Shown here: positions 54,770 through 64,000 of the stretch, piece by piece
Position numbering within the stretch: the stretch's first letter is position 1
Layout of the letters: every line of letters begins with the position of its first letter
Program-made: the position numbers and the translations under genes
Source: Paragorgia papillata
Taxonomy: Eukaryota; Cnidaria; Anthozoa; Scleralcyonacea; Coralliidae
DNA: 64,000 bases
Direction of reading: 5' to 3'
Assembly (NCBI GenBank): GCA_035771165.1
Contig: JAWNZC010000473.1
Span: 3,603,001-3,667,000 of the forward strand
Notes under the pieces: model-generated
What the model saw: the letters and a program-made list of their open reading frames with translations, nothing else
The model's database searches: none
Told to the model about the DNA's origin: nothing

Positions 54770-56437
54770 TTGGAAAGCGTTACAGGACTAGAAGAATTTC
54801 CTACTACTGAAGAGAATACTTATACCTGCTTGCGACAAGAATTTGGTTGTTTTTCAAATTTAAGACTTTATATTTTGACCCATATGGAAAAACGTACCCA
54901 ACAAGAGAAACCATACAAGTGTGATGTTTGTGACAAAACATTCTCCCATTCATCTACCTTATTATATCATAAAAGAACACATACTGGAGAGAAACCATTG
55001 AAGTGTGATATCTGTGACAAGGAATTTTTTCACCCAAGTACCTTACGAAATCATAAAAGAATACATGCTGGAGAGAAACCATTCAAATGTGATGTTTGTG
55101 ACAAGACATTTTCCAAGTTATGTAACTTATTATCCCATAAAAGAACACATACTGGAGAGAAACCATTCAAATGTGATATCTGTGGCAAAACATTTTCCCA
55201 GTCAAATAGCTTAAGATCTCATAAAAGGGCACATGCTGGAGAGAAACCATTCAAATGTGATGTCTGTGACGAGACATTTTTCCACTCAGGTGGCTTACAA
55301 AATCATAAGAGAACACATACTGAAGAGAAACCATTCAAATGTGATGTTTGTGACAAGACATTTTCCCAGTTAGGTAACTTAAGATGTCATAAAAGAACAC
55401 ATGCTGGAGAGAAACCATTCAAATGTGATGTCTCTGAAAAAACATTTTCCTGGTCAAGTGGCTTAAAATCTCATAAAAGAACACATACTGGAGAGAAACC
55501 ATTCAAATGTGATGTTTGTGACAAGACATTTTCCCAGTTAGGTAACTTAAGATGTCATAAAAGAACACATACTGGAGAGAAACCATTCAAATGTGATGTT
55601 TGTGACAAGACATTTTCCCAGTTAGGTAACTTAAGATGTCATAAAAGAACACATGCTGGAGAGAAACCATTCAAATGTGATGTCTGTGAAAAAACATTTT
55701 CCCGGTCAAGTGGCTTAAAATCTCATAAAAGAACACATACTGGAGAGAAACCATTCAAATGTGATGTCTGTGACAAGACATTTTCCCATTTAGGTAACTT
55801 AAGACGTCATAAAAGAACACATGCTGGAGAGAAACCATTCAAATGTGATGTCTGTGAAAAAACATTTTCCCGGTCAAGTGGCTTAAAATCTCATAAAAGA
55901 ACACATACTGGAGAGAAACCATTCAAATGTGATATCTGTGACAAAACATTTTCCCAGTCAAATAGCTTAAGATCTCATAAAAGGGGACATACTGGAGAGA
56001 AACCATTCAAATGTGATGTCTGTGACAAGACATTTTTCCACTCAGTTGGCTTACAAAATCATAAGAGAACACATACTGGAGAGAAACCATTCAAATGTGA
56101 TGTTTGTGACAAGACATTTTCCCAATTAGGTCACTTAAGATCTCATAAAAGGACACATACTGGAGAGAAACCATTCAAATGTGATGTCTGTGACAAATCA
56201 TTTTCCCAATCAAGTGGCTTACGGCGACACCATTTGAGAACTCATACAAAGGAAAAACCTAGTTTCAAATGTGATTTCTGCAAAGGGACATTTGGTCTTG
56301 AAATATTTGATCAACATCTGTTGACCCATGAGCTGGAAGCCACAGAACCAACTGGGATGGACTACATATGTTTCCAGTGTGATGCCAGATTTGACTTGGT
56401 GAGTAATTTAGTAAGTCATGTGACTAATGTTCATTAA
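54770..56437 (+). CDS. C2H2 zinc-finger protein, copy C, 18 fingers
   Basis: 555 residues of open frame. As in the paralogs the first codon is TTG after a stop; the ATG at 54,884 or an upstream exon is the likely start. Sixteen TGEKPF-type fingers and the two conserved divergent terminal fingers. Finger 7 has lost its second cysteine (FKCDVSEKTF, TGT to TCT near 55,432), so it cannot hold zinc normally. Several linkers read HAGEKP or HTEEKP. Fingers 6-12 alternate between QLGNLR and RSSGLK types, evidence of repeated two-finger duplications of 168 bp. Probably a nuclear DNA-binding protein. No disruption of the frame. Confidence 0.87.
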   Translation: MESVTGLEEFPTTEENTYTCLRQEFGCFSNLRLYILTHMEKRTQQEKPYKCDVCDKTFSHSSTLLYHKRTHTGEKPLKCDICDKEFFHPSTLRNHKRIHAGEKPFKCDVCDKTFSKLCNLLSHKRTHTGEKPFKCDICGKTFSQSNSLRSHKRAHAGEKPFKCDVCDETFFHSGGLQNHKRTHTEEKPFKCDVCDKTFSQLGNLRCHKRTHAGEKPFKCDVSEKTFSWSSGLKSHKRTHTGEKPFKCDVCDKTFSQLGNLRCHKRTHTGEKPFKCDVCDKTFSQLGNLRCHKRTHAGEKPFKCDVCEKTFSRSSGLKSHKRTHTGEKPFKCDVCDKTFSHLGNLRRHKRTHAGEKPFKCDVCEKTFSRSSGLKSHKRTHTGEKPFKCDICDKTFSQSNSLRSHKRGHTGEKPFKCDVCDKTFFHSVGLQNHKRTHTGEKPFKCDVCDKTFSQLGHLRSHKRTHTGEKPFKCDVCDKSFSQSSGLRRHHLRTHTKEKPSFKCDFCKGTFGLEIFDQHLLTHELEATEPTGMDYICFQCDARFDLVSNLVSHVTNVH

Positions 56438-56474
56438 AGATGTACTTGATAGTTTGGTTTTAGTAAGTATTTAT

Positions 56475-56815
56475 TAGAGCTGTGCCCATCGGTCCATATT
56501 CGTAATCGATTAATCGTTGATAACAATCAATTAATAATCGATTAATCGTATTAAAAAATCAACACGTGTTGCCATTGTTTGTCCCTTCAAATAAACGTGT
56601 GCTTTTAAGAAACAAGTCGCGTTCGATATTTGATACGCAATATAGCTGTTTTTAACAGGGCGAATGTCACAATGCCATCTCATATTTCCACAACTTTTTA
56701 ACAAAAACTCATTTTAGTATCATGCTGTTGACTTTTGTCGATGATTCGATTGCTGTTAACGATTAATCGATTGCCGAAAAAGAGTCAATTAATCGATTAA
56801 TCGGGCACAGCTCTA
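56475..56815. mobile_element. hAT MITE, 341 bp, duplication GTATTTAT
   Basis: The ends TAGAGCTGTGCCC and inverse are flanked by GTATTTAT at 56,467-56,474 and 56,816-56,823. Blocks A and B show the empty site AAGTATTTATGTG. ATTAATCGATTAATCG palindromes recur near both ends. Confidence 0.88.
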
Positions 56816-57984
56816 GTATTTATGTGTACTTGCTGAAATATTTTAGAACTACAGTACTGTAAAAGTGGCAAGTGAAGTGCTGTTTCTAAAATTCTAAGAT
56901 CAACCCTGAGTTTACATTTATTAACTATATATATTAACTTGTTCTTGTCTAAGGCCCTCATTGCATCATGGACAAGTCACACTTTTGAGAGGGTCTGCAT
57001 TGAAAAACCTGTAAAAAATTTGGCAAAACTTGGCACAGAATAAATTTGCATGTAATTAATAATTATCAACCCATTGTTAATAGCCATGGCTATATCCAAA
57101 CATTTTGAAGTACATTAAGACTGGTTGTGCCATACGAATCCGAGTTTTAAATGAATAAATTAATGATAAAAGCAATTACGGTTGAACGTTGTCAATTTTC
57201 GGCTGGAATAATTAACGAAAATGGACTTTAGTCTACCCAGACTCTTGGATTTATACTTTTTCGGTTTCCACAACAACTGAAACTTGAATTACACAACGCT
57301 ATAGCCTACAAGTTAACAAAATTATTATTAATGTCATTAACTCTTGGTCAGCTTGGTCAGCTGACAGTCATTCCACACAAAAATATAAGAAAACCTGTAC
57401 TTTCCTGACCGTCGAATTTCCTTTTGTTTAGCCGATATTTTTTCCTTCAATTCATTTTTGTCACTAAAAATACTGTGGGCAGATGGTTGGTAAATTTAAA
57501 ACATACTGGTTTCTTGATTGTCATCTGTAAGAATGTTTAGACCAAATTTCTTCTTGGGTCACAGAGTTAAAAGAACTCGGACAGATGTTTGTCAAACAGC
57601 AGCCAGGTGTACATACAAGATCTTGCAGACCCTCTCAAAACTGTGGTCTCTAGGGTCTAGTTTTGCTGTGCATAATGGGATATTGATCGGTCACCATGCA
57701 TTTTGTTTACAGGATCTTGCAGGCCCTCCAGAAAACGTGTGACCTGTCCATGATGCAATGAGGGCCTGCAAATAAGTCAGTTCTTGGGTGGGGGGGGGGG
57801 GGGGGGGATTAAGGAGGGGTGGAGGGTGATCACAGTTGAAATTGACTCATATATATATTAATAAAATTGTCTTTGCAAAAATACATAATAATTAATCTTA
57901 ACTCAGACAGCAAAGAGTTAAACCTGTAGAGGCAGATTATTTACACAAATTTTGTTGATGTTGTAATTAAAATAGAGTTCAATA

Positions 57985-60057
57985 CAGGGGCGGCGCGGAG
58001 CGTAAATTTTTTGGTATTAGTTGTGGTATATAACGTAGGGGGGTCTGGGGGTATGCACCCCCCGAAAATTTTGAAATCTAGAGGCTCTGAAATGCAATTT
58101 CCAGCATTCTACAGAAGATATTTTTTGAAAAAATCAAGCGAGATGAAGATCTAAATGCTAAGCATTTTACGCGGTTCGATCGATGACTTCACGACCAAAT
58201 TAACGGAAACATCCATGGAATTATATCTGTGTGAGACTGTGATCCACACTGGAAAGTTCGTATGTTACGCCGGATATATCCGGCGTGGAGTTTCGTGGAT
58301 TACGCCAAATTTGGCGTAAGAGTAATCTAATTTTCGGTATAAACTGTTGGCGTGGCGTAAATAGCGTGAAGCGTATCAGTGTGGCGTACTTTCTGTCAGT
58401 TCGGTGTACTAAAAATCTGGCATGAAAACTTTGAAATAAACAAAATGATCATACCTTAATTTGTTGTAACTTTGACAATGACTCGTCATTCGGCAAAAAC
58501 ATAGGACATTGAGGATTATGCGGGACAATGAGGGACTAAAGTTTGATCATAAATAAACCCTGATGACCCTAGATCACGTGTCACAGCGACAATGTGCCTG
58601 TATGTGCTCCTCAAACGGAGCAACGCAACCCCCAAAATAGTTCACTTTTGTGAAGTGTCGTCTGTCGAGGCTTCAATTCCCTGAACCAATCATAGAGATA
58701 GAGCTGAATTTTGGCAACCTGTAGGGTATGTTGGTGTGATAATCGCTTTGTTTTTACAGTAAAATTTGAACTATACTCCCTGTAGAATTAGATGAAAAAG
58801 TTCACTCAAATTGCTGCAAATGGTGTTTCCGAGGTTCTAGATTTCAAAAATTTCCGGGGGATAACCCCCGGACCCCCCTCCAAATGCGGTTACTAATTGC
58901 CACTACTGCCACTCCCCCCCCCCCCCACTTCTTGACACCTTGCTACGGCACTGGTTCATCAATCATCACTATCAATACTGTAAGTAAAGTGTAAAAGTTT
59001 AACATCACAAATACAACATTGAGATCATTCATAATCATGCATTAGTTTAGAGTTGTATTCAACTGCCAAAATAGAGGAAACGGATTGTTGATGTGAAATT
59101 TATGTTTACTAACTTTGTGTTCTGCAACATGTTCTTTGATTAGCCAAATTAAATCAGATTAAAATGACATTACATTTGATATTATTACTTGTCGCAGCAC
59201 GTTGTACGCATGAATTTCCATGGCGCACCGAAGGTGAACCAACCTCCCCCCCCCCCCCAACTGGCGTGCAAAAATTTGAGAAGAAATTACTGGCGTAAAT
59301 ATCCGGCGGATGAATAACGAACTTTCCAGTATGGACTGTGATGTGACTAATAGTATTGTAGCGGTACTGATGCGCTGGACGTGTGAATACACAGGGAGCC
59401 CAACTCTGACGCCACTTTTTTTGTTTTATTATATTGAGCTTGACTGAAAACCGAGGCCGCTTAACAGTTGTGTAAGCTGGGATCGCGGCGCTTCTCTTAA
59501 CAGTTGGTAATATATGCATATATATGCAAATTACAGCGCGCGGTAATTTGAAACTATCGAAGTGTTGAACTCCAGTGTTGGGAGCTTTTCCTTGTGAAAT
59601 AGGCGATACAGCCGATACTACATGGATGATTTATATATTGAGATGTTATATATTGTTAATGTAATGAATTGAAAAGAATTGCAGACTTCTCGCTGCGAAA
59701 TAAAAGCAGTTTTAAATCGAAATAGTAAAGCGTCTGACTTTAAAATATAAATATTGTACCACCTGTGGTGAAATTTAACACCGAAAATCCGCGTTTCTTG
59801 TCAAGCCAAGGTATTAGTTTTGAGATTCTAATACCTTGAGGGGCTAAGCCTTTCAAACACTTGTCGCTAAAGTCGCTAAGGTTGTTGCGCGCATCAGCGG
59901 TACTGCGGAATTGAAATGAAACAATCAAAAACAAAGATGTTGTTTTCTTCCATCCGTCTCTGTTCTTGGAATAATTATATTATTTTACAATTCATTTCAA
60001 TCTGGAGAAAAAAAGGTATTAGACTAATACCTTTAATACCTTAGCGCGCCGCTCCTG
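57985..60057. mobile_element. hAT-type element, 2073 bp, duplication GTTCAATA
   Basis: The ends CAGGGGCGGCGCGG and CAGGAGCGGCGCGC (right complemented) are flanked by GTTCAATA at 57,977-57,984 and 60,058-60,065. A and B show the empty site GAGTTCAATAT. Inside is another inverted pair (GGGGGTCTGGGGGTATGC near 58,030 and its inverse near 58,860), so a second element may be nested. No transposase domain is recognised. Confidence 0.82.
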
Positions 60058-60357
60058 GTTCAATATTAAGTATAAAATTAATTATGGTAGTAAGGGTTAA
60101 TCAATGGTCACAAGTGTGATTATGTTATGTAATTAGTTAAGTTTTCAGGGCTCACATTGATACCAGTTCCAATGTACTGTATGAACTGACGTGATAAACG
60201 TTTACTTGATTTGATTTGATTTGATACAGGATTTCTATTTGCTCGTGAAACTTTACATTCACTCAGGTAGCCATCTCATGACTCTTCTGCAATGAAATCA
60301 CAATTTTTTTTATTTAATTTATAAAAACAAAAGCTTTGAGAGTTAGTCAATCAAATC

Positions 60358-61226
60358 CTAGGGCGCCGGAAGCTACGTAAGGCGGCGGGGGCAGCCATAT
60401 AAAAAGGGCACTTTTTCTCATTAATTTTTGCACGCGGTAAATAATGTTCGCCAATTTTGCTCTATAGCATAAAATAACCAAAAAGCATATTAACGGTATA
60501 ATATAATGAAAGACAATGTATTGAGAAAGAAAATTCAACGACTGAGTTGTACATATTGATGCTACATTCCTATTTACATTTAAGAAAACATGGCAACTTT
60601 AATGAATCAGAAAACACCCGCCAAGTGAAAAAGGCCTGGGCACAAGACACAGCTCAACCTCGTTCTCATGCAGGGCGTTTTTGAAATTGGTAAGGTGGGA
60701 AAAGGTTCTGGCATCGACTGTTGGATTCGATATTTTCATTGGTTGATTGCTTTTCTTAAACATTCCTCGTGAAACATATTTATGCATAGTTTTGTACCAG
60801 TTATGATCAAATAGTTTCAACAGGACCGCCAACGGGACCGCCATTACAATGAACTTCTCCCACGGGGCTGCCATTACTCAGAATGATTTTGGATACTAAA
60901 CTAAATTGCTAATTTATTACGCCCAGTATTTTTGGGTGCTGTGACTAGCCGATGCCAGGGCGTTTTCCCACCCTCTAAATTTCAAAAACGCCCTGAGAAC
61001 GAGGTCGGACACAGCTAACCCAAGGAAAAATTAGTTTGCTGCCTGTGTGGTCTGCAGTAATAAGTTAGCATGTGAGTCATTGAGGTATTAATACAAAAGT
61101 CTTTTAATAGAATAATACAAATGGCAATTCCTGTAGAAAACATTCCTCTTACGAGAAAGGGCAATTGGTTGCCCCCGTGCTGTGAGGGCAGGGGGAGCAG
61201 CTGCCCCCGTGGCTCCGGCGCCCCTG
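60358..61226. mobile_element. hAT-type element, 869 bp, duplication ATCAAATC
   Basis: The ends CTAGGGCGCCGGAAGC and CAGGGGCGCCGGAGCC (right complemented) are flanked by ATCAAATC at 60,350-60,357 and 61,227-61,234. Block B shows the empty site CAATCAAATCAAAAGTC. An inner inverted repeat (CCTCGTTCTC...AGGGCGTTTTTGAAAT) at 60,657-60,690 and 60,985-61,005 suggests a nested MITE. Confidence 0.85.
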
Positions 61227-61769
61227 ATCAAATCAAAAGTCAATAGTATGTGTTAAGCAGTGTGATGAGTGATTATCACACTCTTTTCTATTCAAAAGAG
61301 TGCAATAACTATTTATCACATTGTTTACATACTAATCAGGTAAATAAATGAGGCATCTTTTACAACAATAAAATGTGTCATGAGATAATATTATTTATCT
61401 GAATATAATTGACAAGGTTACAGTTGCATGTTCTCAAATCACATGTATGTAATCCTGGTACATATTATCACTGCAAATAATTGTTAGAATGCACTTAAAT
61501 AGATGGTACAGTATAACAACAGGGAAGTCTGTCTGCACATGCGTCAGCGGTCTACCGGAAGTAGAGATTTTGCGCGATTTCTCAAAGATAATTCAAACGT
61601 AAATAAAAATTTGGCGGTCAGATGCTCAGGGAAAGCTTTGCTATTTAATATCGCTATTTTTCTGCATTTTAAACTGCACTGGCGCTTCGACAAAACCTAC
61701 GTGCATTGTTTGCAGGAGAAATTACAAATAAGATGAAGAAAATACAAGAACTAAGGAAAACCGACTAAT

Positions 61770-62677
61770 TAACAGTTATACCATGAGCTCGAGTTGTATA
61801 TGAGCTCATAGCCAACGAGGCGCTTCGCCGAGTTGGCTATTAGTTCGTATACAACGAGAGCGAATGGTATAACTGTTTTGTTATATAGCCAAGCACTGTA
61901 CAAGAGACAAAATTACAGCGAAATGTTTGAAACAACATACTTCCGGCATAGGTAACTAATACTTCCGCCATGCGTAATGATGCATTCACATAGAGTTTCT
62001 CGCTGAGCTGTTCGGTAAACAGCTTCGAAATGTTGTATAAATGAGTAATGTTGCTCCAGAGGCAAAAAATGTGTTAAGCAGATCAACAAAAGAGATTAAA
62101 AGGTACATTTATGAAGTCAAAAGGTGGGTCAGTTGTTTATATTAGCGTTGCTGTCGTGAAAAAGGTTTTGATTTCATGCAAAAATGAAACTGAAACACCT
62201 TCGGCAGTGAAACTAAATTACTTAGTTGGTTGTTTTTGAAAAAGAACATGCTTTTTACTACTTCAAACGCTTATCTAAATCAAAAAAGTCTCTTTACGGT
62301 GATCTCCTAGGAAATGTGTGTTGTAAGCTTGATTTTAACCGTGAGTTTCTTTGTTTGGCAACAAATTAATATCAACCCGATAATTTAGTCGGGTTTTTGA
62401 AGTAAAAAGACGTAATTTTTATGTGAATTTTACCATTTAACATGCTAAATTGTGTATTTGTTAATGTATTTTTACACAATGTTGTTTTTTATACATTGGT
62501 TTGAGGGTGTTGATGTTTTTCTGTATAAAGATCCGTCAATTTCAACTCTTTTCGGCAGTTTTAAAAAACATGCCGCCATCTTGTTTTTCCTCTACTAGTA
62601 GGATATGAGCTGATAGCCTGGTAGTAGGGAACCAATCAGATTACGCAAAAGCTCATATCCGATAGCATGCTATATAA
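61770..62677. mobile_element. Unclassified insertion, 908 bp, candidate TAAT duplication
   Basis: Absent from block B (42,500) and block A. Flanks TAAT at 61,766-61,769 and 62,678-62,681. It has no matching terminal inverted repeats. The left end is instead a 110-bp hairpin (AACAGTTATACCAT...ATGGTATAACTGTT with AGCCAAC/GTTGGCT inside), and the right end has a smaller hairpin (GGATATGAGCT...AGCTCATATCC). No coding content. Confidence 0.65.
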
Positions 62678-63374
62678 TAATAATATATATCCACGAACGT
62701 GTGGCATTTTAGAGTAACAGCCGACTAATAATAGCGACACACGCGTGCTTTCAAAGACGAAATGAGGGTCTTAGGTCAAATTTTAACAGCAAGCATCCAC
62801 CAGCATGTGTTCTTGTACAACCAGAGAATGAAATCACATCATTTTCGTTTTGGTAGAAACGGCAAACTTGCAGAAATTTGCCATATGTGCTGTCGTTGTC
62901 ACACTGAAATTTAACATCGAACTTTATTGCAAGATCTCACTCATCTCAGTAAGACAAAAAACCTAATTATATATTTCTATGTATGAACGGAATTATACAT
63001 AAATTCAGCTCAACATTGAAGCAATTAAAATGTCTTGCTCGAAATATGACAGAATCTGAGTGCGTTTTACGTACAGCACTAACTAGTAAACAAGTCGTTG
63101 GATGAAAAGAAAGTGAATAATATAATTTACCCACCAACGGCAATTTTCCCATTACTAAATACCCCTCAGATATCAAGAGCAAATAATTCCAAAATTGGAC
63201 CGGATTTTCGCCACGCAAGGCTGCAAGCCTCTGCTTCCGAATTTATAGGCGCTTTGAAGTTTGCCGAGTTCCCAGACCATATCTCGACTGACTATCCATA
63301 CGCTTAAAGTATATTAGTTCACGGTCACCTCGGTTTTCTTTGATGTAACGCGGTTGTTTATTTACAATAATTAC

Positions 63375-63466
63375 TCCCAACCACGCATAAATCAAGTTAA
63401 TAATGGCCCGGGATAATATATATTAGCCCGGGGCAATTAACTTGATTTATGCGTGGTTCGGGAAAA
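63375..63466. repeat. Local inverted duplication unique to block C
   Basis: ACCACGCATAAATCAAGTTA (left) and its inverse enclose GCCCGGGATAATATATATTA and GCCCGGG. Blocks A and B have only the right-hand copy. It looks like a templated inverted duplication or a hairpin insertion. Confidence 0.6.
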
Positions 63467-64000
63467 TAAGCGTTAATCAATGGTCATGAATGTGATAAAG
63501 GATTTACCATCGCGACTGAAGTGTTTTTTAGACAAACTCTGTGATAACGAACTCAGTATCTCAGTTTTCTTAGGCAACCTCGGTGATCCTCAACCTCGGT
63601 AACTACGTAAGTTATTTACCACGGGACTTCGACCCTCGGTAAATAACTAACGTAGTTACCTCGGGTTCGGTAACTAACGTATACTTGTTCAATCTAAAAA
63701 CAACCTTGATTAACGAGCATGTATTTGTTGCTAAAGATGCATTCTTTCTTTAACGTTATCTGGCGATGTTTGTATGGCACGTGTGGCTAAATGGAGGAAT
63801 TGCTCTGACCTGTGATTGGATAAAAATTGTAAAGCGGTGTAGAGTTACATAATACTCCAACACTCTTTATATTAGATATCTATGAAATGCTAATAATAGA
63901 GACCGACAAATGCAGTGCACAGTATTAAAACTATGTGGTTTTACTCGTAATATTAAAGAAAGATTGGTTTTCTGTTTATGTATTGCTACGATCACTATAA

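Larger units (their letters stand above)
56824..64000 (+). repeat. Shared 3' flank, block C (with insertions)
   Basis: Collinear with 18,950-21,877 of block A and 39,510-43,660 of block B, apart from the insertions listed separately. It contains an 18-base G run at 57,790-57,807 where A and B have interrupted G runs. The window ends inside the palindrome arm (63,785-64,000). Confidence 0.65.

Noticed and set aside
60599..60874. 91-residue frame with a hydrophobic start, possible secreted protein
   Set aside because: Lies entirely within a hAT-type non-autonomous element and overlaps a nested inverted repeat; no homology recognised.

Overview
This is animal nuclear DNA, AT-rich and dominated by transposable elements. 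The mix of elements (ISL2EU with YqaJ, DIRS-type remnants, CR1/Jockey-group LINEs, Ty3/gypsy, many hAT and palindromic MITEs) and the C2H2 zinc-finger array point to an invertebrate, most likely a cnidarian such as a coral or sea anemone. That taxonomic call is inference; no host gene here fixes it.

1-5.6 kb is a compact block of virus-like genes, open at the left edge of the window. It holds a candidate double-jelly-roll major capsid protein, a basic single-pass membrane protein, two small unknown proteins, a 514-residue collagen-like protein with a C-terminal globular head, a second fibre-like protein with a coiled coil and a LamG-like head, an acidic protein and a divergent C2H2 zinc-finger protein. 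Genes are 5-85 bp apart, have no visible introns, share start-site motifs and are separated by short hairpins. It reads as part of an integrated Polinton-like or virophage-like element. The two fibre-like proteins share an N-terminal peptide, which suggests interchangeable spikes on one capsid.

5.6-15.8 kb has no convincing gene. It contains a Harbinger-like MITE, a 2.1-kb inverted-repeat structure with a tRNA-like gene in its spacer, and a foldback MITE.

15.8-64 kb is built from three paralogous blocks (A from about 15.8 kb, B from about 33.1 kb, C from about 54.4 kb). Each block has the same 5' flank, a C2H2 zinc-finger exon (14, 10 and 18 fingers), the same 3' flank, and in A and B a palindrome; C is cut by the window end inside the same sequence. 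Insertions differ between blocks, so each block is an empty-site control for the others. Block A has a hAT element with an 8-bp duplication inside finger 1, a TA-flanked foldback element, and a LINE that was itself invaded by a TTAA-flanked MITE and a Ty3/gypsy element with identical LTRs. Block B has an ISL2EU transposon (THAP-DDE transposase plus YqaJ nuclease, 2-bp AT duplication), a long-TIR element that also duplicates AT, and a hAT element. Block C has three hAT-type insertions and one unclassified insertion.

Between B and C (45-54 kb) lie DIRS-type remnants, palindromic elements, the 5' half of a LINE, a second copy of the AT-duplicating element, and a well-formed type I hammerhead ribozyme at 50,101-50,158.
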